From an uncultured Lachnospiraceae bacterium (lineage in GTDB: Bacteria; Bacillota; Clostridia; Lachnospirales; Lachnospiraceae), in NCBI GenBank assembly GCA_910584845.1, contig CAJUDH010000022.1, positions 1 to 55,345 of the forward strand: DNA of 55,345 bases, written 5' to 3'. Numbering within the stretch: the first letter of the stretch is position 1; each line of letters begins with the position of its first letter. The position numbers were made by a program, and so were the translations under genes. The notes beneath the pieces were generated by a model, which was not told the origin of the DNA, did no database searches, and saw only the letters and a program-made list of their open reading frames with translations. This document shows, piece by piece, positions 1 to 8,091 of this stretch.

Positions 1-5
1 AGTGA

Positions 6-506
6 TCCAGCTCCTTTCGGAGTCCGTGGAAGTCCAGTTTTTTGTCCGCACCCCCAATCGGGGCCTTTGGACTGACCATAGTTTCCGGTTTCCTTCTGGA
101 ATATCAGACGGTGATTCATCTGGTGGGCGGAGCAATCGTGCTGTATCTGGGAATCCGTTTGTTCTTCCGAAAAGAAGAAGAGACGGAGGTTCCGAAAGTA
201 TCGGGAAGATGGAGGATGTTTCTGACATCATTTGCAGTAGGGATCACAAATCCGGCGGCAATCCTGACCTTTCTGTTTGCCTTCTCCTGGTTTGGCATTG
301 CAGGAGGCAGCACAAAAGGGAATGGCTGGCTGGTAGTTCTGGGAGTGTTCCTTGGAACCTGGCTCTGGTGGGGAGGACTTACTGCTGCAGTTTCCCTGGC
401 CAGAAAAAAGAAGAGAAAAGACAGTTTTCAGAGGGTGAACCGGATTTTCGGGGCAGTTCTAAGCCTGTTCGGAGTCCTTGTATTTATAAGGGAAGTCCCC
501 ATATGA
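6..506 (+). CDS. LysE/RhtB-type amino acid exporter, 5'-truncated
   Basis: Only the C-terminal part of a LysE-family membrane translocator is visible. From about position 42 the frame reads IGAFGLTIVSGFLL, a hydrophobic segment with YLGIR, then FAVGITNPAAILTFLFAFSWFG and a GVFLGTWLWW segment. The glycine-rich helices, the TNP motif and the final helix are typical of this family, whose members export amino acids or related metabolites across the cytoplasmic membrane. The family is usually about 200 residues; about 155 are readable here. In this frame a TGA lies at 3-5, and the residues before IGAFG do not fit the family well, so the gene may carry a frameshift near the left edge besides being cut by it. 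A TTG at 42 is the first possible start but is unlikely to be the native one. The family call is fairly sure; intactness is not. Confidence 0.7.
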   Translation, partial: SSSFRSPWKSSFLSAPPIGAFGLTIVSGFLLEYQTVIHLVGGAIVLYLGIRLFFRKEEETEVPKVSGRWRMFLTSFAVGITNPAAILTFLFAFSWFGIAGGSTKGNGWLVVLGVFLGTWLWWGGLTAAVSLARKKKRKDSFQRVNRIFGAVLSLFGVLVFIREVPI

Positions 507-540
507 AATGACAAAATAGGATTACAGTTCGCAGGGCGGG

Positions 541-605
541 GAAAACTGGACAAAAACGGACGTCAAGCTGGCTTGTAAGACTGTTTTTGTCCAGTTTTCT
601 CTATC
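541..605 (+). terminator. Strong inverted repeat after the LysE gene
   Basis: A perfect 17-bp inverted repeat (541-557 with 583-599, GAAAACTGGACAAAAAC and its complement) encloses a 25-nt loop and starts 34 nt after the LysE stop. The right arm is T-rich (GTTTTTGTCC). It probably ends LysE transcription. The unusual perfection of the arms could also mean a small mobile-element remnant. A weaker second hairpin lies at about 620-648. Confidence 0.55.
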
Positions 606-696
606 GGGCGAATGCCCCAGCTTTTGTCTGGCATAGCCGGACAAGAAGATGATCCTGTAAACTGTAACGAACTAGAAAAAGAGGAGCAGATAGGCT

Positions 697-1395
697 ATGA
701 AAAAATTTTGCGCTTTGCTGTGCATGGTGGCAGTTATATTTTCGATGGCAGCATGTGGAACTATACAGGCACAGACGCCTGCTGACCAGGCAGGATCTCC
801 CGTGGAGGAAGGGGCACCTCTGCCTGATTTTTCTGAAAAATCAGAGAATGCAGATGTTCAATCCGAGGCTACGGATTCCACGGAAACTAAGGCGGAGGGA
901 ATGCAGCCGGACACCGTTTCCAATGAGGCAGAAAACATGGCAGAATCAGCAGCAGATACGGGGGATGGGGAAACTGTACCGGAAACGGAAATGAGTGAAA
1001 CGGCTGGCACAAAAGCAGATATCCCAAATGGAGCAGAGGAGGCTGTAATGAATATGAAGGTACAGGTTGGCGATGTAGCATTTACAGCCAAATTAGAAGA
1101 AAATGAGGCAGTAGCTTCGTTTGTGGAAATGATGCGGGAAAATCCGGTGAGCATTCAGATGAGTGACTATTCCGGCTTTGAAAAGGTAGGTTCTTTGGGA
1201 ACAAGCCTTCCTGTAAACAACAGCCAGACCACAACCCATGCAGGAGATATTGTCTTATATAATGGAAACCAGATCGTCATATTTTATGGCTCCAATTCGT
1301 GGAGCTATACAAGACTGGGGCATGTGGATGATTTGGCCGGTTGGGAGGAAGCCCTTGGAAGCGGGGATGTGACGGTGAGATTTTCGCTGGAATAA
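697..1395 (+). CDS. Lipoprotein with cyclophilin-like domain
   Basis: The 232-residue product starts with a lipoprotein signal peptide: basic MKK, a hydrophobic core and a lipobox SMAAC, so Cys20 should be lipidated and the protein anchored outside the cell membrane. Residues 21 to about 115 form an acidic, Thr/Glu/Ala-rich low-complexity linker. Residues from about 118 to the end (MKVQVGDVAFTAKLEENEAVASFVEMM ... NNSQTTTHAGDIVLYNGNQIVIFYG) match the cyclophilin-like fold found in many clostridial secreted proteins. In that group the NGNQIVIFYG strand and a D-L-xx-W near the end recur. The enzymatic role is unknown; peptidyl-prolyl isomerase activity is not established for this subgroup. The ATG at 697 follows GAGGAGC at good spacing. 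It is monocistronic, with hairpins downstream. Confidence 0.8.
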   Translation: MKKFCALLCMVAVIFSMAACGTIQAQTPADQAGSPVEEGAPLPDFSEKSENADVQSEATDSTETKAEGMQPDTVSNEAENMAESAADTGDGETVPETEMSETAGTKADIPNGAEEAVMNMKVQVGDVAFTAKLEENEAVASFVEMMRENPVSIQMSDYSGFEKVGSLGTSLPVNNSQTTTHAGDIVLYNGNQIVIFYGSNSWSYTRLGHVDDLAGWEEALGSGDVTVRFSLE

Positions 1396-1417
1396 AGTCC
1401 ACATGACCTTTGGCGGC

Positions 1418-1496
1418 CAAATACCCCACTGCAAAACAACAGGGTATTTGATCTTCCCGGCATTCGCCAAATGCTCGTGCAAGCACGGCACTTGGC
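1418..1496 (+). terminator. Two consecutive hairpins after the lipoprotein gene
   Basis: Two stem-loops sit in the gap before the C-S lyase gene. The first pairs CAAATACCC (1418-1426) with GGGTATTTG (1442-1450). The second pairs GCCAAATGC (1466-1474) with GCACTTGGC (1488-1496) and has an inner CGTGC/GCACG stem. Neither has a long T-run, so termination efficiency is uncertain. They may act as a weak terminator or as a leader structure for the next gene. Confidence 0.4.
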
Positions 1497-1542
1497 TCAT
1501 TGCTTGCGGGAATCAATTCAATAGAAAGTTTGGAGGTGCCGG

Positions 1543-2724
1543 ATGCCTTACGATTTTGATAAACTTGTAGACAGGGGAAATACCCATTCACTAAAATGGG
1601 ATGTAAAAGAGCATGAGCTGCCTATGTGGGTGGCAGATATGGATTTTCAGACAGCGCCAAAGATCCAGGCAGCCATTCAGGAGAGAGCCGCCCATGGTGT
1701 ATTTGGCTATTCCATTGTGCCGGAAGAATGGTATCAGGCTTATATGGGCTGGTGGAAGCGGCGGCATGGTTTTTCCATGGAAAAAGAGTGGCTTGTTTTC
1801 TGTACAGGAGTGGTTCCGGCTATTTCCAGTATGGTACGCAAGCTGACCACAGCAGGAGAAAATGTGCTGGTACAGACACCGGTTTACAATATTTTCTTCC
1901 ATTCCATTGTGAATAACGGAAGAAATATTGTGGAAAGTCCGCTGCAATATGACGGAAACACTTATCATATGGATTTTGAGGATCTGGAACAAAAACTTTC
2001 CGATCCGCAGACTACCCTGATGATTTTGTGTAATCCTCACAATCCGGTAGGAAGAATCTGGAACCGGGAGGAACTGGGGCGGGTTGGTGATCTGTGCAGG
2101 AAACATCATGTAATTGTGATTTCGGATGAAATTCATTGTGACCTGACCAGTCCCGGACAGGAATATATCCCTTTTGCATCTGTTTCGGAAAGCAGCAGAA
2201 ATAACAGCATTACCTGTATAGCGCCCACAAAAGCCTTTAATCTGGCAGGACTGCAGACGGCAGCGGTGGCCGTTCCCAGTCCCAATCTGCGGCATAAGGT
2301 CTGGCGGGGGCTGAACACGGATGAGGTTGCAGAGCCGAATTCCTTTGCGGTAGAAGGGGCGGTGGCGGCCTTTACGAAGGGGGAGGCATGGCTGGATGCT
2401 TTGAGAGAATATATTCAGGAAAATAAAAATTTTGTGGAGAATTTTTTGAGGAAAGAGGTTCCTCAAATCAGTCCGGTTTCCTCACAGGCCACCTATCTGA
2501 TGTGGCTGGACTGCCGGAAAATGCAGGGGTGTGCAACGGAATTTACACGATATTTGCGGGAGCATACAGGATTGTATCTGTCAGAAGGACGGCAGTATGG
2601 GGAAAACGGAAATTCCTTTATCCGAATGAATATTGCATGCCCCCGGAGCCGGCTGGAAGATGGATTGAAACGTCTGGCAGAAGGAATCCATGACTATGAG
2701 GAATGGGTACTTGCTAACTGCTGA
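1543..2724 (+). CDS. patB: MalY/PatB-type PLP-dependent C-S (cystathionine beta-) lyase
   Basis: The 393-residue product is a fold-type I PLP enzyme of the MalY/PatB family, which cleaves C-S bonds of cystathionine, cysteine or related thioethers to pyruvate, ammonia and a thiol in the cytoplasm. The N-terminus YDFDKLVDRGNTHSLKWD followed by LPMWVADMDF is diagnostic. NPHNPVGR lies near residues 168-175, SDEIHCDL in the middle, and APTKAFNLAGLQ holds Lys230, the expected Schiff-base lysine. A C-terminal arginine region (SFIRMNIACPR) would bind the substrate carboxylate. Length is normal for the family. The start follows a GGAGGTG site. It stands alone; the fragments downstream are unrelated. 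The family is certain, the physiological substrate is not. Confidence 0.9.
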   Translation: MPYDFDKLVDRGNTHSLKWDVKEHELPMWVADMDFQTAPKIQAAIQERAAHGVFGYSIVPEEWYQAYMGWWKRRHGFSMEKEWLVFCTGVVPAISSMVRKLTTAGENVLVQTPVYNIFFHSIVNNGRNIVESPLQYDGNTYHMDFEDLEQKLSDPQTTLMILCNPHNPVGRIWNREELGRVGDLCRKHHVIVISDEIHCDLTSPGQEYIPFASVSESSRNNSITCIAPTKAFNLAGLQTAAVAVPSPNLRHKVWRGLNTDEVAEPNSFAVEGAVAAFTKGEAWLDALREYIQENKNFVENFLRKEVPQISPVSSQATYLMWLDCRKMQGCATEFTRYLREHTGLYLSEGRQYGENGNSFIRMNIACPRSRLEDGLKRLAEGIHDYEEWVLANC

Positions 2725-2786
2725 TATGCATGGCATTCAGTAGATTTCCGTAGTTTTGCCAAAGAGAGAAGGTGGAGTTTGGGAAA

Positions 2787-2950
2787 ATGATAATCGTAAC
2801 CTTTTCTGGCCCGGAGGAACAGGTTATGGAAAAATAAAAGCAGTGCTGGCAGAAGATCAGGAAATAGAGTGTATCCCCATAGCTGAAGGAAAAGAAATGG
2901 TATTTGGTGATTTGGAGATACGGGCAAAACAAAGGCGGGATAATCTCTGA
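2787..2950 (+). pseudogene. Frameshifted N-terminal remnant of a winged-helix-type regulator
   Basis: An ATG at 2787 behind GGTGGAG and GGGAAA opens MIIVTFSGPEEQVMEK and stops at a TAA. One base deleted in the A-run just before that TAA would restore a frame reading IKAVLAEDQEIECIPIAEGKEMVFGDLEIRAKQRR and then a premature end at 2950. The last stretch resembles the start of an OmpR-type winged-helix DNA-binding domain as seen in small regulators of mobile elements. I infer a gene broken by a 1-nt deletion and truncated before the recognition helix. The family assignment is tentative. Confidence 0.4.
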
Positions 2951-2965
2951 CCTTTCGCTTTTTGT

Positions 2966-3181
2966 GTGATTACAGAGTGCCTAAAATACCAGTTCAGCTG
3001 TAATGATGAGAACGAGGCAGAAGCGGAAAGCTTTTCCAAGTCCTGTGTGGAGGACATCCGGGAGGAGTTGGAAGGGAAAGGATACCGTATCAAGAGGATC
3101 AGCTGCACGGCAGAAGAGATGGACATGGAGTGGCTGGACAAGCTGGAGGATATGGTATTCCCCAAAACTCCCAGCCTTTGA
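2966..3181 (+). CDS. Short hypothetical protein, probably a gene fragment
   Basis: A 71-codon frame starts at a GTG and reads an acidic, charged, mostly helical sequence (CNDENEAEAESFSKSC, then EELEGKGYRIKRISC and WLDKLEDM). I do not recognise the family. It has no clear ribosome binding site and lies between two other fragments, so it is more likely the middle of a broken gene than an intact one. Nothing after it, up to 3350, holds a convincing gene; a 34-codon frame from 3230 has no recognisable content. Confidence 0.25.
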   Translation: MITECLKYQFSCNDENEAEAESFSKSCVEDIREELEGKGYRIKRISCTAEEMDMEWLDKLEDMVFPKTPSL

Positions 3182-3365
3182 CAGCAGCTGTGCTGGAAAA
3201 GGAATATTGGAAAGGGCGACTGATTTAGGATGTTTGGAGCGCCATTTAGGCAGGTAACAGGTACAGTTGATATTGGAACGGCCAAAGGCATTAGCGCTGG
3301 CAGAACGGTCAAAAAAACGCCCGAAACGTGCCTTTGAAATAAGCCGATAGGAAAGAGAGGATTGA

Positions 3366-3752
3366 TTGGATATGACGGATATGGAAAAGAAAGTTATGGT
3401 GCGGCTGTGTGCTAAAATTGTGGCAGATACAGACCTTTACGAAACGGACAAGGAAGTGCAAAATCTGATAGACTGGGTATGCCTTTCGGAGCAGATAAAG
3501 GAAAACAATAATACAATCCGCAATCTGACCGGGGAATATAAGAAGATAGAGCCGGATTGCCGGGAGGGAGTGCGGGCGCAGTTGGAGCGCATGAAAGAAC
3601 TGTGCAAAGAGCGAAATAGTCTGTATGAGAAGCAGAATGACTTGAAAGGACAGAAACAGCAGATAGAGAGCGTTGGAGCGATAAGAAATGTGGGGCGTGG
3701 CGGTTGCTATGCCCTGCATTTTTGTGGAAAATGGAGTGTGAAAGTGATATAA
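3366..3752 (+). CDS. Hypothetical coiled-coil protein, possibly 3'-truncated
   Basis: The 128-residue frame starts at a TTG six bases after an AAAGAGAGG site; an ATG at 3372 is the alternative. Residues 5-105 are strongly charged and helical (KEVQNLIDWVCLSEQIKEN, then RAQLERMKELCKERNSLYEK), with a heptad-like pattern suggesting a coiled coil. The last 25 residues (NVGRGGCYALHFCGKWSVKV) change character abruptly, as expected when a gene is cut and reads into foreign sequence. I do not recognise the family. By style it resembles accessory proteins of conjugative elements, which fits the fragments around it, but this is inference. Confidence 0.4.
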   Translation: MDMTDMEKKVMVRLCAKIVADTDLYETDKEVQNLIDWVCLSEQIKENNNTIRNLTGEYKKIEPDCREGVRAQLERMKELCKERNSLYEKQNDLKGQKQQIESVGAIRNVGRGGCYALHFCGKWSVKVI

Positions 3753-3792
3753 TCGAATTTGTAAAACATAAAGTTGTAAAGGTGGGGTATAG

Positions 3793-4155
3793 GTGAACTT
3801 GAATAAAATCAAATCTATTTTCCCGGATTTTCAAATAAGCCACTTCAATATGTTTGATAAGATTATCTTTTTGAAATGGGAAACAACATTAGATAATAAT
3901 TCTTGGGAAGAACATACAAATTTAATATTAGGTATGACCAGTCCAGATAATTATAAGATTTTCATAGAATTTATAGATGTAAATTCATGGCGTTTTCATG
4001 GAAGTGGTAAAATTTCTGGATTTTATATTAAAGATATGACTGTGAGAGGATATGAAAATAATTCAAGGTATGAGGTCGGTGATTATGAAGAAAATGAAAT
4101 AGAATTTTACTGTTCAGATATTGAAATAAAAAGTTTGGAAAAAAGTGGACAATAA
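3793..4155 (+). CDS. AT-rich hypothetical protein
   Basis: The 120-residue acidic protein starts at a GTG shortly after AAAGGTGGGG. It contains many Trp, Phe and Asn residues (FDKIIFLKWETTLDNNSWEEH, DVNSWRFHGSGKISGFYIKDM) in what looks like an alternating beta-strand pattern. Base composition is much more AT-rich than the flanking chromosome, pointing to recent transfer. Size, acidity and context suggest an orphan immunity-type protein of a polymorphic toxin system, but I recognise no named family and no toxin gene is next to it. Function unknown. Confidence 0.55.
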   Translation: MNLNKIKSIFPDFQISHFNMFDKIIFLKWETTLDNNSWEEHTNLILGMTSPDNYKIFIEFIDVNSWRFHGSGKISGFYIKDMTVRGYENNSRYEVGDYEENEIEFYCSDIEIKSLEKSGQ

Positions 4156-4261
4156 TTTTATATTTATAGAAGTGGTAGGATTATAATTGCTTAATATCAA
4201 ATAAGGACATAGACAATTATCCAATGAAAATGAACTTATGGATGAAAAGGGAGAGTAAAAT

Positions 4262-4462
4262 ATGAATGTGAATAGGTCTGCAAGCGATATACTTAGATTA
4301 GAACGTGAAGTAGTCACGCAATGTAGTATATCAGAAGAACGCTTTCGTAAAGTGAGTGGACGCCAGTGGGAAAATATATACCAGAAGATTGTAGAAAAAT
4401 ATGCGGATAAAACAAAAACGTGGAAAAACGGTCTGCATTGGACTAATATAGCGAGACTATGA
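4262..4462 (+). CDS. Small hypothetical protein
   Basis: The 66-residue frame begins at an ATG seven bases after GGGAGAG, a good ribosome binding site. The product is charged and helical (SASDILRLEREVV, EERFRKVSGRQWENIYQKIVEKYADK) and ends in KTWKNGLHWTNIARL. I do not recognise it. It shares the AT-rich composition of the preceding gene and may have come with it. A hairpin with GTCTGCA arms (4468-4483) follows 6 nt after the stop, but without a T-run. Confidence 0.45.
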   Translation: MNVNRSASDILRLEREVVTQCSISEERFRKVSGRQWENIYQKIVEKYADKTKTWKNGLHWTNIARL

Positions 4463-4550
4463 AAAAAGTCTGCAAATGCAGACCTTCTATGGTAATAATG
4501 GGACGAAAGGCTTTAAAATAAGCTTTTCACCCTTGCTTTATAAATAGCAG

Positions 4551-4958
4551 TTGCAGACAGCGGAAATCGTAGAGGCAGACTGGTCAGAATATTTTAATGG
4601 GCTGAATGGGACAGCTGTCATATATGATGCTTCTAGCAGACAGTATACCATATATAACGGGGAGCTTGCAGTGGCCAGACGGTCGCCTTGTTCTACATTT
4701 AAGATTATATCATCCCTGACAGCGCTGGAGCATGGCATCCTTGAACCGGAGGATCCCACTAGGATATGGAGCGGTGAAGTATTTTGGAATGAGGATTGGA
4801 ATAAAGATATTGATTTTAGTGAAGCATTCCATACATCTTGCGTGTGGTATTTCAGACAGCTTATCAATGATATTGGGAAAGAGATGATGCAGGAGGAATT
4901 GGAGAATCTCCAGTATGGTAATTGTGATATTTTTGATTGGGAGGGACATTTCAAATGA
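4551..4958 (+). pseudogene. BlaR1/class D beta-lactamase sensor domain, truncated at both ends
   Basis: The frame encodes the middle of a penicillin-binding sensor domain of the BlaR1/class D beta-lactamase type. It shows SPCSTFK, where Ser and Lys form the S-x-x-K active site, then SCVWYFRQ with the S-x-V motif, and LQYGNCDI with the YGN motif. The N-terminal zinc protease and membrane part of BlaR1 is missing, as are the C-terminal KTG motif and final helices; after DWEG the frame runs into HFK and stops. The stop overlaps the ATG of the next gene. An intact BlaR1 binds beta-lactams outside the cell and signals derepression of resistance genes. This fragment cannot do so. Either a sensor or an enzyme origin is possible; the sequence style favours BlaR1. 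Confidence 0.7.
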
Positions 4959-5464
4959 TTGAAACGGAGAGCTTGATTCTTGATAAAGCAAAGTTTTCAG
5001 ATTGGAAAGAAATGTATTGTAATGTCTGGTCACGGCCAGAAAGTGCAAAATATATGGCATGGAATCTTACTACAAGCGAAGAAAACGCCAAAATAAGAAT
5101 TATGAAAACCATTGAATTTCAGAAAGGACATGATACTTACCTGGTTTATGAAAAATCAAGCAGTAGGGCGATTGGCTTTGCTGGGGTAGAAAAAATTGAA
5201 CCTTATATCTATCAGGAAGCAGGGATATGTCTAGGGCCAGATTATGTAGGGAAAGGGTTTGGTAAACAGGTTCTTCGAGGTTTGATTCAGTATTGCAAAA
5301 AAGAATTTGGAGCAAAAGAGTTTATTTATTCAACAAGAGAGGAAAACAAGGTTTCTAATCGATTGGCAAAGTCGTTAGGTTTTACAATGGTTTCTTCCGT
5401 GCCTAAAACAGACAGCAAAGACGGACGCAGTTATAATCTTCTACAATATAGTTTAAAATTATAA
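4955..5464 (+). CDS. RimJ/RimL-type GNAT N-acetyltransferase
   Basis: The 169-residue product is a GNAT acetyltransferase, which moves an acetyl group from acetyl-CoA to an amine. It starts with IETESLILDKAKFSDWKEMY, typical of the RimJ/RimL subgroup, has an AIGFAGVEKI strand, and a CoA-binding signature around GKGFGKQVLRGLIQY (Q/R-x-x-G-x-G/A-like), followed by ENKVSNRLAKSLGFTM. The ATG at 4955 follows GGGAGGGA; an upstream in-frame ATG at 4937 lies inside the broken sensor gene and is less likely. The substrate may be a ribosomal protein, an aminoglycoside-like drug or a small amine; it cannot be told from sequence. Confidence 0.82.
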   Translation: MIETESLILDKAKFSDWKEMYCNVWSRPESAKYMAWNLTTSEENAKIRIMKTIEFQKGHDTYLVYEKSSSRAIGFAGVEKIEPYIYQEAGICLGPDYVGKGFGKQVLRGLIQYCKKEFGAKEFIYSTREENKVSNRLAKSLGFTMVSSVPKTDSKDGRSYNLLQYSLKL

Positions 5465-5519
5465 CTGCCTACTTAGTGGGGCTGAATAAACAATGAACGA
5501 AAAGTGAAGGAGGGGAAAA

Positions 5520-5564
5520 ATGCCATACATTACAGTTGAAAGCGGAATATATACGGGCACATAA
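5520..5564 (+). pseudogene. 4-oxalocrotonate tautomerase remnant (N-terminus only)
   Basis: A strong ribosome binding site (AAGGAGGGG) precedes an ATG opening MPYITVESG, the typical first strand of 4-oxalocrotonate tautomerase-type proteins with catalytic Pro2 in place. After IYTGT it stops, 14 codons in. Intact members have about 60-70 residues. The rest of the gene is gone, and the MBL hydrolase gene starts 26 nt later. This looks like a deletion that removed the tautomerase body. Confidence 0.5.
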
Positions 5565-5590
5565 ATCATAACTGGAAGGAAGTTGGGATA

Positions 5591-6352
5591 ATGGATAATT
5601 GGTTTACCATAGACAGGATTGATAGCGAAACCATAATCATAAGTGAATACCGGCATTGGGAAGAAACCCATTGTTATTTGTTGAATGGAAAAGAGAAAAG
5701 CCTGCTTATTGACACAGGGCTGGGGATTTCCAATATACACGATGTAGTCCGAAAACTTACAGATAAACCGATTGCGGCGGTTGCCACACACATTCACTGG
5801 GATCATATCGGAGGGCATAAGTATTTCCCGGAATTTTATGCACACGTAGAAGAACTAGACTGGCTGGATGGTAAGTTCCCCCTGACAATCGAAACCATTA
5901 AGGGAATGGTGGTTGACCGTTGCGATTTGCCTGACGGTTTTAATGTTGGCAATTATGTGCTTTTTCAGGGTACACCAACAAGAGTATTAAATGACCATGA
6001 TATGATTGATATTGGAGGCAGGGAAATTGAAGTGCTGCATACGCCCGGACATTCTCCCGGACATTTATGTTTTTGGGAAAAAGGCAAAGGATATTTGTAT
6101 ACCGGCGATTTGGCCTATAAAGACACCCTGTTTGCTTATTACCCTTCTACTGACCCCAAAGCCTATCTTACTTCACTGGAAAAAGTTGCGGCATTGCCTG
6201 TAAAAAAGGTATTCCCGGCACACCATTCGCTGGATATACAGCCGGAAATTCTGATTCGTATGGCAAATGCGTTCCGTCAGTTAAAGGCGGATGGTAAACT
6301 CCATCATGGCAGCGGTACCTATCATTATGGTGATTGGGGAGTATGGCTGTAA
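5591..6352 (+). CDS. MBL-fold metallo-hydrolase
   Basis: The 253-residue cytoplasmic protein belongs to the metallo-beta-lactamase fold hydrolases. THIHWDHIGGH is the H-x-H-x-D-H metal motif; a further His in HTPGHSPGHLCFW, an Asp in YTGDLAYKD and a His in FPAHHSL complete a binuclear zinc site. It resembles glyoxalase II-like and general MBL hydrolases rather than true class B beta-lactamases, as no secretion signal is present. The ATG is preceded by GGAAGGAAGTTGGG. It overlaps the upstream region of the following broken gene. The substrate is unknown. Confidence 0.85.
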   Translation: MDNWFTIDRIDSETIIISEYRHWEETHCYLLNGKEKSLLIDTGLGISNIHDVVRKLTDKPIAAVATHIHWDHIGGHKYFPEFYAHVEELDWLDGKFPLTIETIKGMVVDRCDLPDGFNVGNYVLFQGTPTRVLNDHDMIDIGGREIEVLHTPGHSPGHLCFWEKGKGYLYTGDLAYKDTLFAYYPSTDPKAYLTSLEKVAALPVKKVFPAHHSLDIQPEILIRMANAFRQLKADGKLHHGSGTYHYGDWGVWL

Positions 6353-6390
6353 GGCGGATTTATGAACAAATGACAGGAAAAGGAGTTTTC

Positions 6391-6753
6391 ATGGAAAAAC
6401 GAGAAGAAACCATTCGTCTATGGTTTGATATGTGGTTGAAAAAGCGTGATTTTGGCATATTGGACCTGTTTTCTGAAAATGCTGTTTACACTGAAAGCTG
6501 GGGGCCGGAATATCATGGCCCATTAAAAATAAAACTATGGTTTGATGAATGGAATAGACGTGGGACGGTTCTCCAATGGGATATTAAGCAGTATTTCCAT
6601 TAAGGAAACCAGACCATTGTAGAGTGGTATTTTAAAAATACAATGGAAGATGGGAAGGTTGAAGCATTTGATGGGATGTTCCGCAATTTAAAGATAACCC
6701 GCCTATGTTGTTTTGATTTTATCTGCAAACAAGAAACTGAATGGAAACTATAA
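6391..6753 (+). pseudogene. SnoaL-like (NTF2-fold) protein interrupted by a stop codon
   Basis: From an ATG after AGGAG, the frame reads EETIRLWFDMWLKKRDFGILDLFSENAVYTESWGPEYHGP, characteristic of SnoaL-like NTF2-fold proteins (cone-shaped cyclase or isomerase-like domains). A TAA at 6601-6603 interrupts it. Reading on in the same frame gives GNQTIVEWYFKNTMEDGKVEAFDGM, the expected continuation, before the tail diverges and stops at 6753. I infer a point mutation to TAA (probably from AAA or CAA) plus loss of the native C-terminus. The gene is adjacent to the MBL hydrolase and probably shared its transcript. Confidence 0.65.
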
Positions 6754-6884
6754 GGAAATGCCGTTGCATGGATAAAACCCAAGCAGCGGCATTTTCCTAC
6801 CTCCGTTTCATACGGCTTAACGGTGAATCTTTATATGCTGGACATTTCTTCACAATATTTTTTAGAACCATGCGCTCCTGCCCC

Positions 6885-7146
6885 CTCAATTTCTATATGG
6901 CTATCCATACAAGGCAGGAATATCCGAAAGAACTGATACAACCGGAAATCAAGCCTGAAAACTACACCGGCACAATAGCGCGGTTGGCGCAGATCAAGTT
7001 AAATGGATGGGAAAGCGGGTTAATTGACGAGGGGGTGAAACGTTCTGATTTTGTCTGCTGGCTACGGAATCCGCCCAGAGAAAAATGGTCAATGTGTATG
7101 CCCTATGAAATGGAGGGGTTGATAAAGCCTGCATACCCATTTGGCG
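6885..7146 (+). pseudogene. Fragment of a DEAD/DEAH-box or type III restriction-like helicase C-terminus
   Basis: Within a longer open frame beginning at 6741, the segment from about 6885 reads EYTGT-type sequence: IARLAQIKLNGWESGLIDEGVKRSDFVCWLRNPPREKW followed by SMCMPYEMEGLIKPAYP. The WLRNPPR and PYE motifs resemble the C-terminal part of DEAD/DEAH helicases related to type III restriction subunits found in mobile regions. The reading before and after does not belong to it. I treat this as a fragment without function. The assignment is from memory of the family and moderately sure. Confidence 0.45.
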
Positions 7147-7182
7147 GCTGCCGCGGCAACAACAGTTATGGAGGACAACTGC

Positions 7183-7704
7183 CTATGGCGAAAAGTAAAA
7201 CAGAGATTCATGCCACACAATATTTGACGGCGGACTGGACGCTACGGGCGTTTTCGCGAGCCTTATCGCACAGAAACACACCAGAAAAAAAGATAAAGAA
7301 TATATTGCTAAAGCAAAAGAAACGAGGTAAAACAGTATAAAAAACAAGTTAATATCACAGAGGAAGAACGTAGGAAGTGTCAAAAAGTAGCTAATGCGTT
7401 TGTGGAGCTGTATGAAATGGAGAATATTGTGTGCCTGATGTAGGCAGATACGGATTTGTGGAGATGGACTATTACAAACCGCCGCACGGTTTGGAAGAAG
7501 ATGCAACTTTTACGGACAGCAAGGAGTTATTCAATGCTCTTTGGCAGGAATGGTTTCATACAACGCTGTATTTGGATGCAAAGGAAATGCAGTTAGATGA
7601 TATTTTCTATAAAGAAATATTCAATCGGCTGTCATGAGAAGAACCGTCGGCAATTATCGGAAGAAAAGGCGATTTCGCACAAAAGGCCGGGATAAGCCTG
7701 TAAA
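7183..7704 (+). pseudogene. Multiply frameshifted unknown gene
   Basis: Pieces in different frames join into one protein. One reads GVFASLIAQKHTRKKDKEYIAKAKETR. The next, shifted by one base, reads QYKKQVNITEEERRKCQKVANAFVELYEMENIV. The third, after another shift near 7427, reads VPDVGRYGFVEMDYYKPPHGLEEDATFTDSKELFNALWQEWFHTTLYLDAKEMQLDDIFYKEIFNRLS, then a last piece KNRRQLSEEKA. At least two single-base indels are needed. I have seen this style in small proteins of clostridial mobile elements but cannot name a function. The region 7705-8070 shows no further gene. Confidence 0.5.
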
Positions 7705-8091
7705 ATAAGTGTCAGAGAAGAATATACACGAAATTTAAAGGACATAAATGATTGGGGAGGTTTTGTTGCATACAGGGTTTTCTTATTTGTGTTTTTAATA
7801 AAAAGATGGAATGGATGAGTCGGGCTTTGCCGTAACCGGTATTCGTGGAAATGTGTATAACCGGCTTGTTTATGGGACAGAGGGTAACTCTGTTTACGGG
7901 ACGTGGGAAAGCTGCCTTTTGCTTCTCTATGTGCTGTGGATGGAGTTGTCTACGGCGGAATAGCCAGCTATGCATATTTCTCCAATGCGTTTTTCTGTAC
8001 TTGCCATTGTTTGAATCTCCACATATAATTGTAATGTGGCTGGATTCCCGGCATATAAATATGCAATTTAGTGAACGGAGGAACACGGATA

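Noticed and set aside
1591..2466. Long minus-strand open frame (291 codons) opposite the C-S lyase gene
   Set aside because: It lies wholly antisense to a clear PLP enzyme, is rich in Cys, His, Arg and Leu as antisense frames are, and has no recognisable domain.
5591..6352. Class B (metallo) beta-lactamase
   Set aside because: It has the metal motifs of the fold but no signal peptide and a general-hydrolase pattern, so an antibiotic-hydrolysing role is not supported despite the nearby BlaR1-type fragment.
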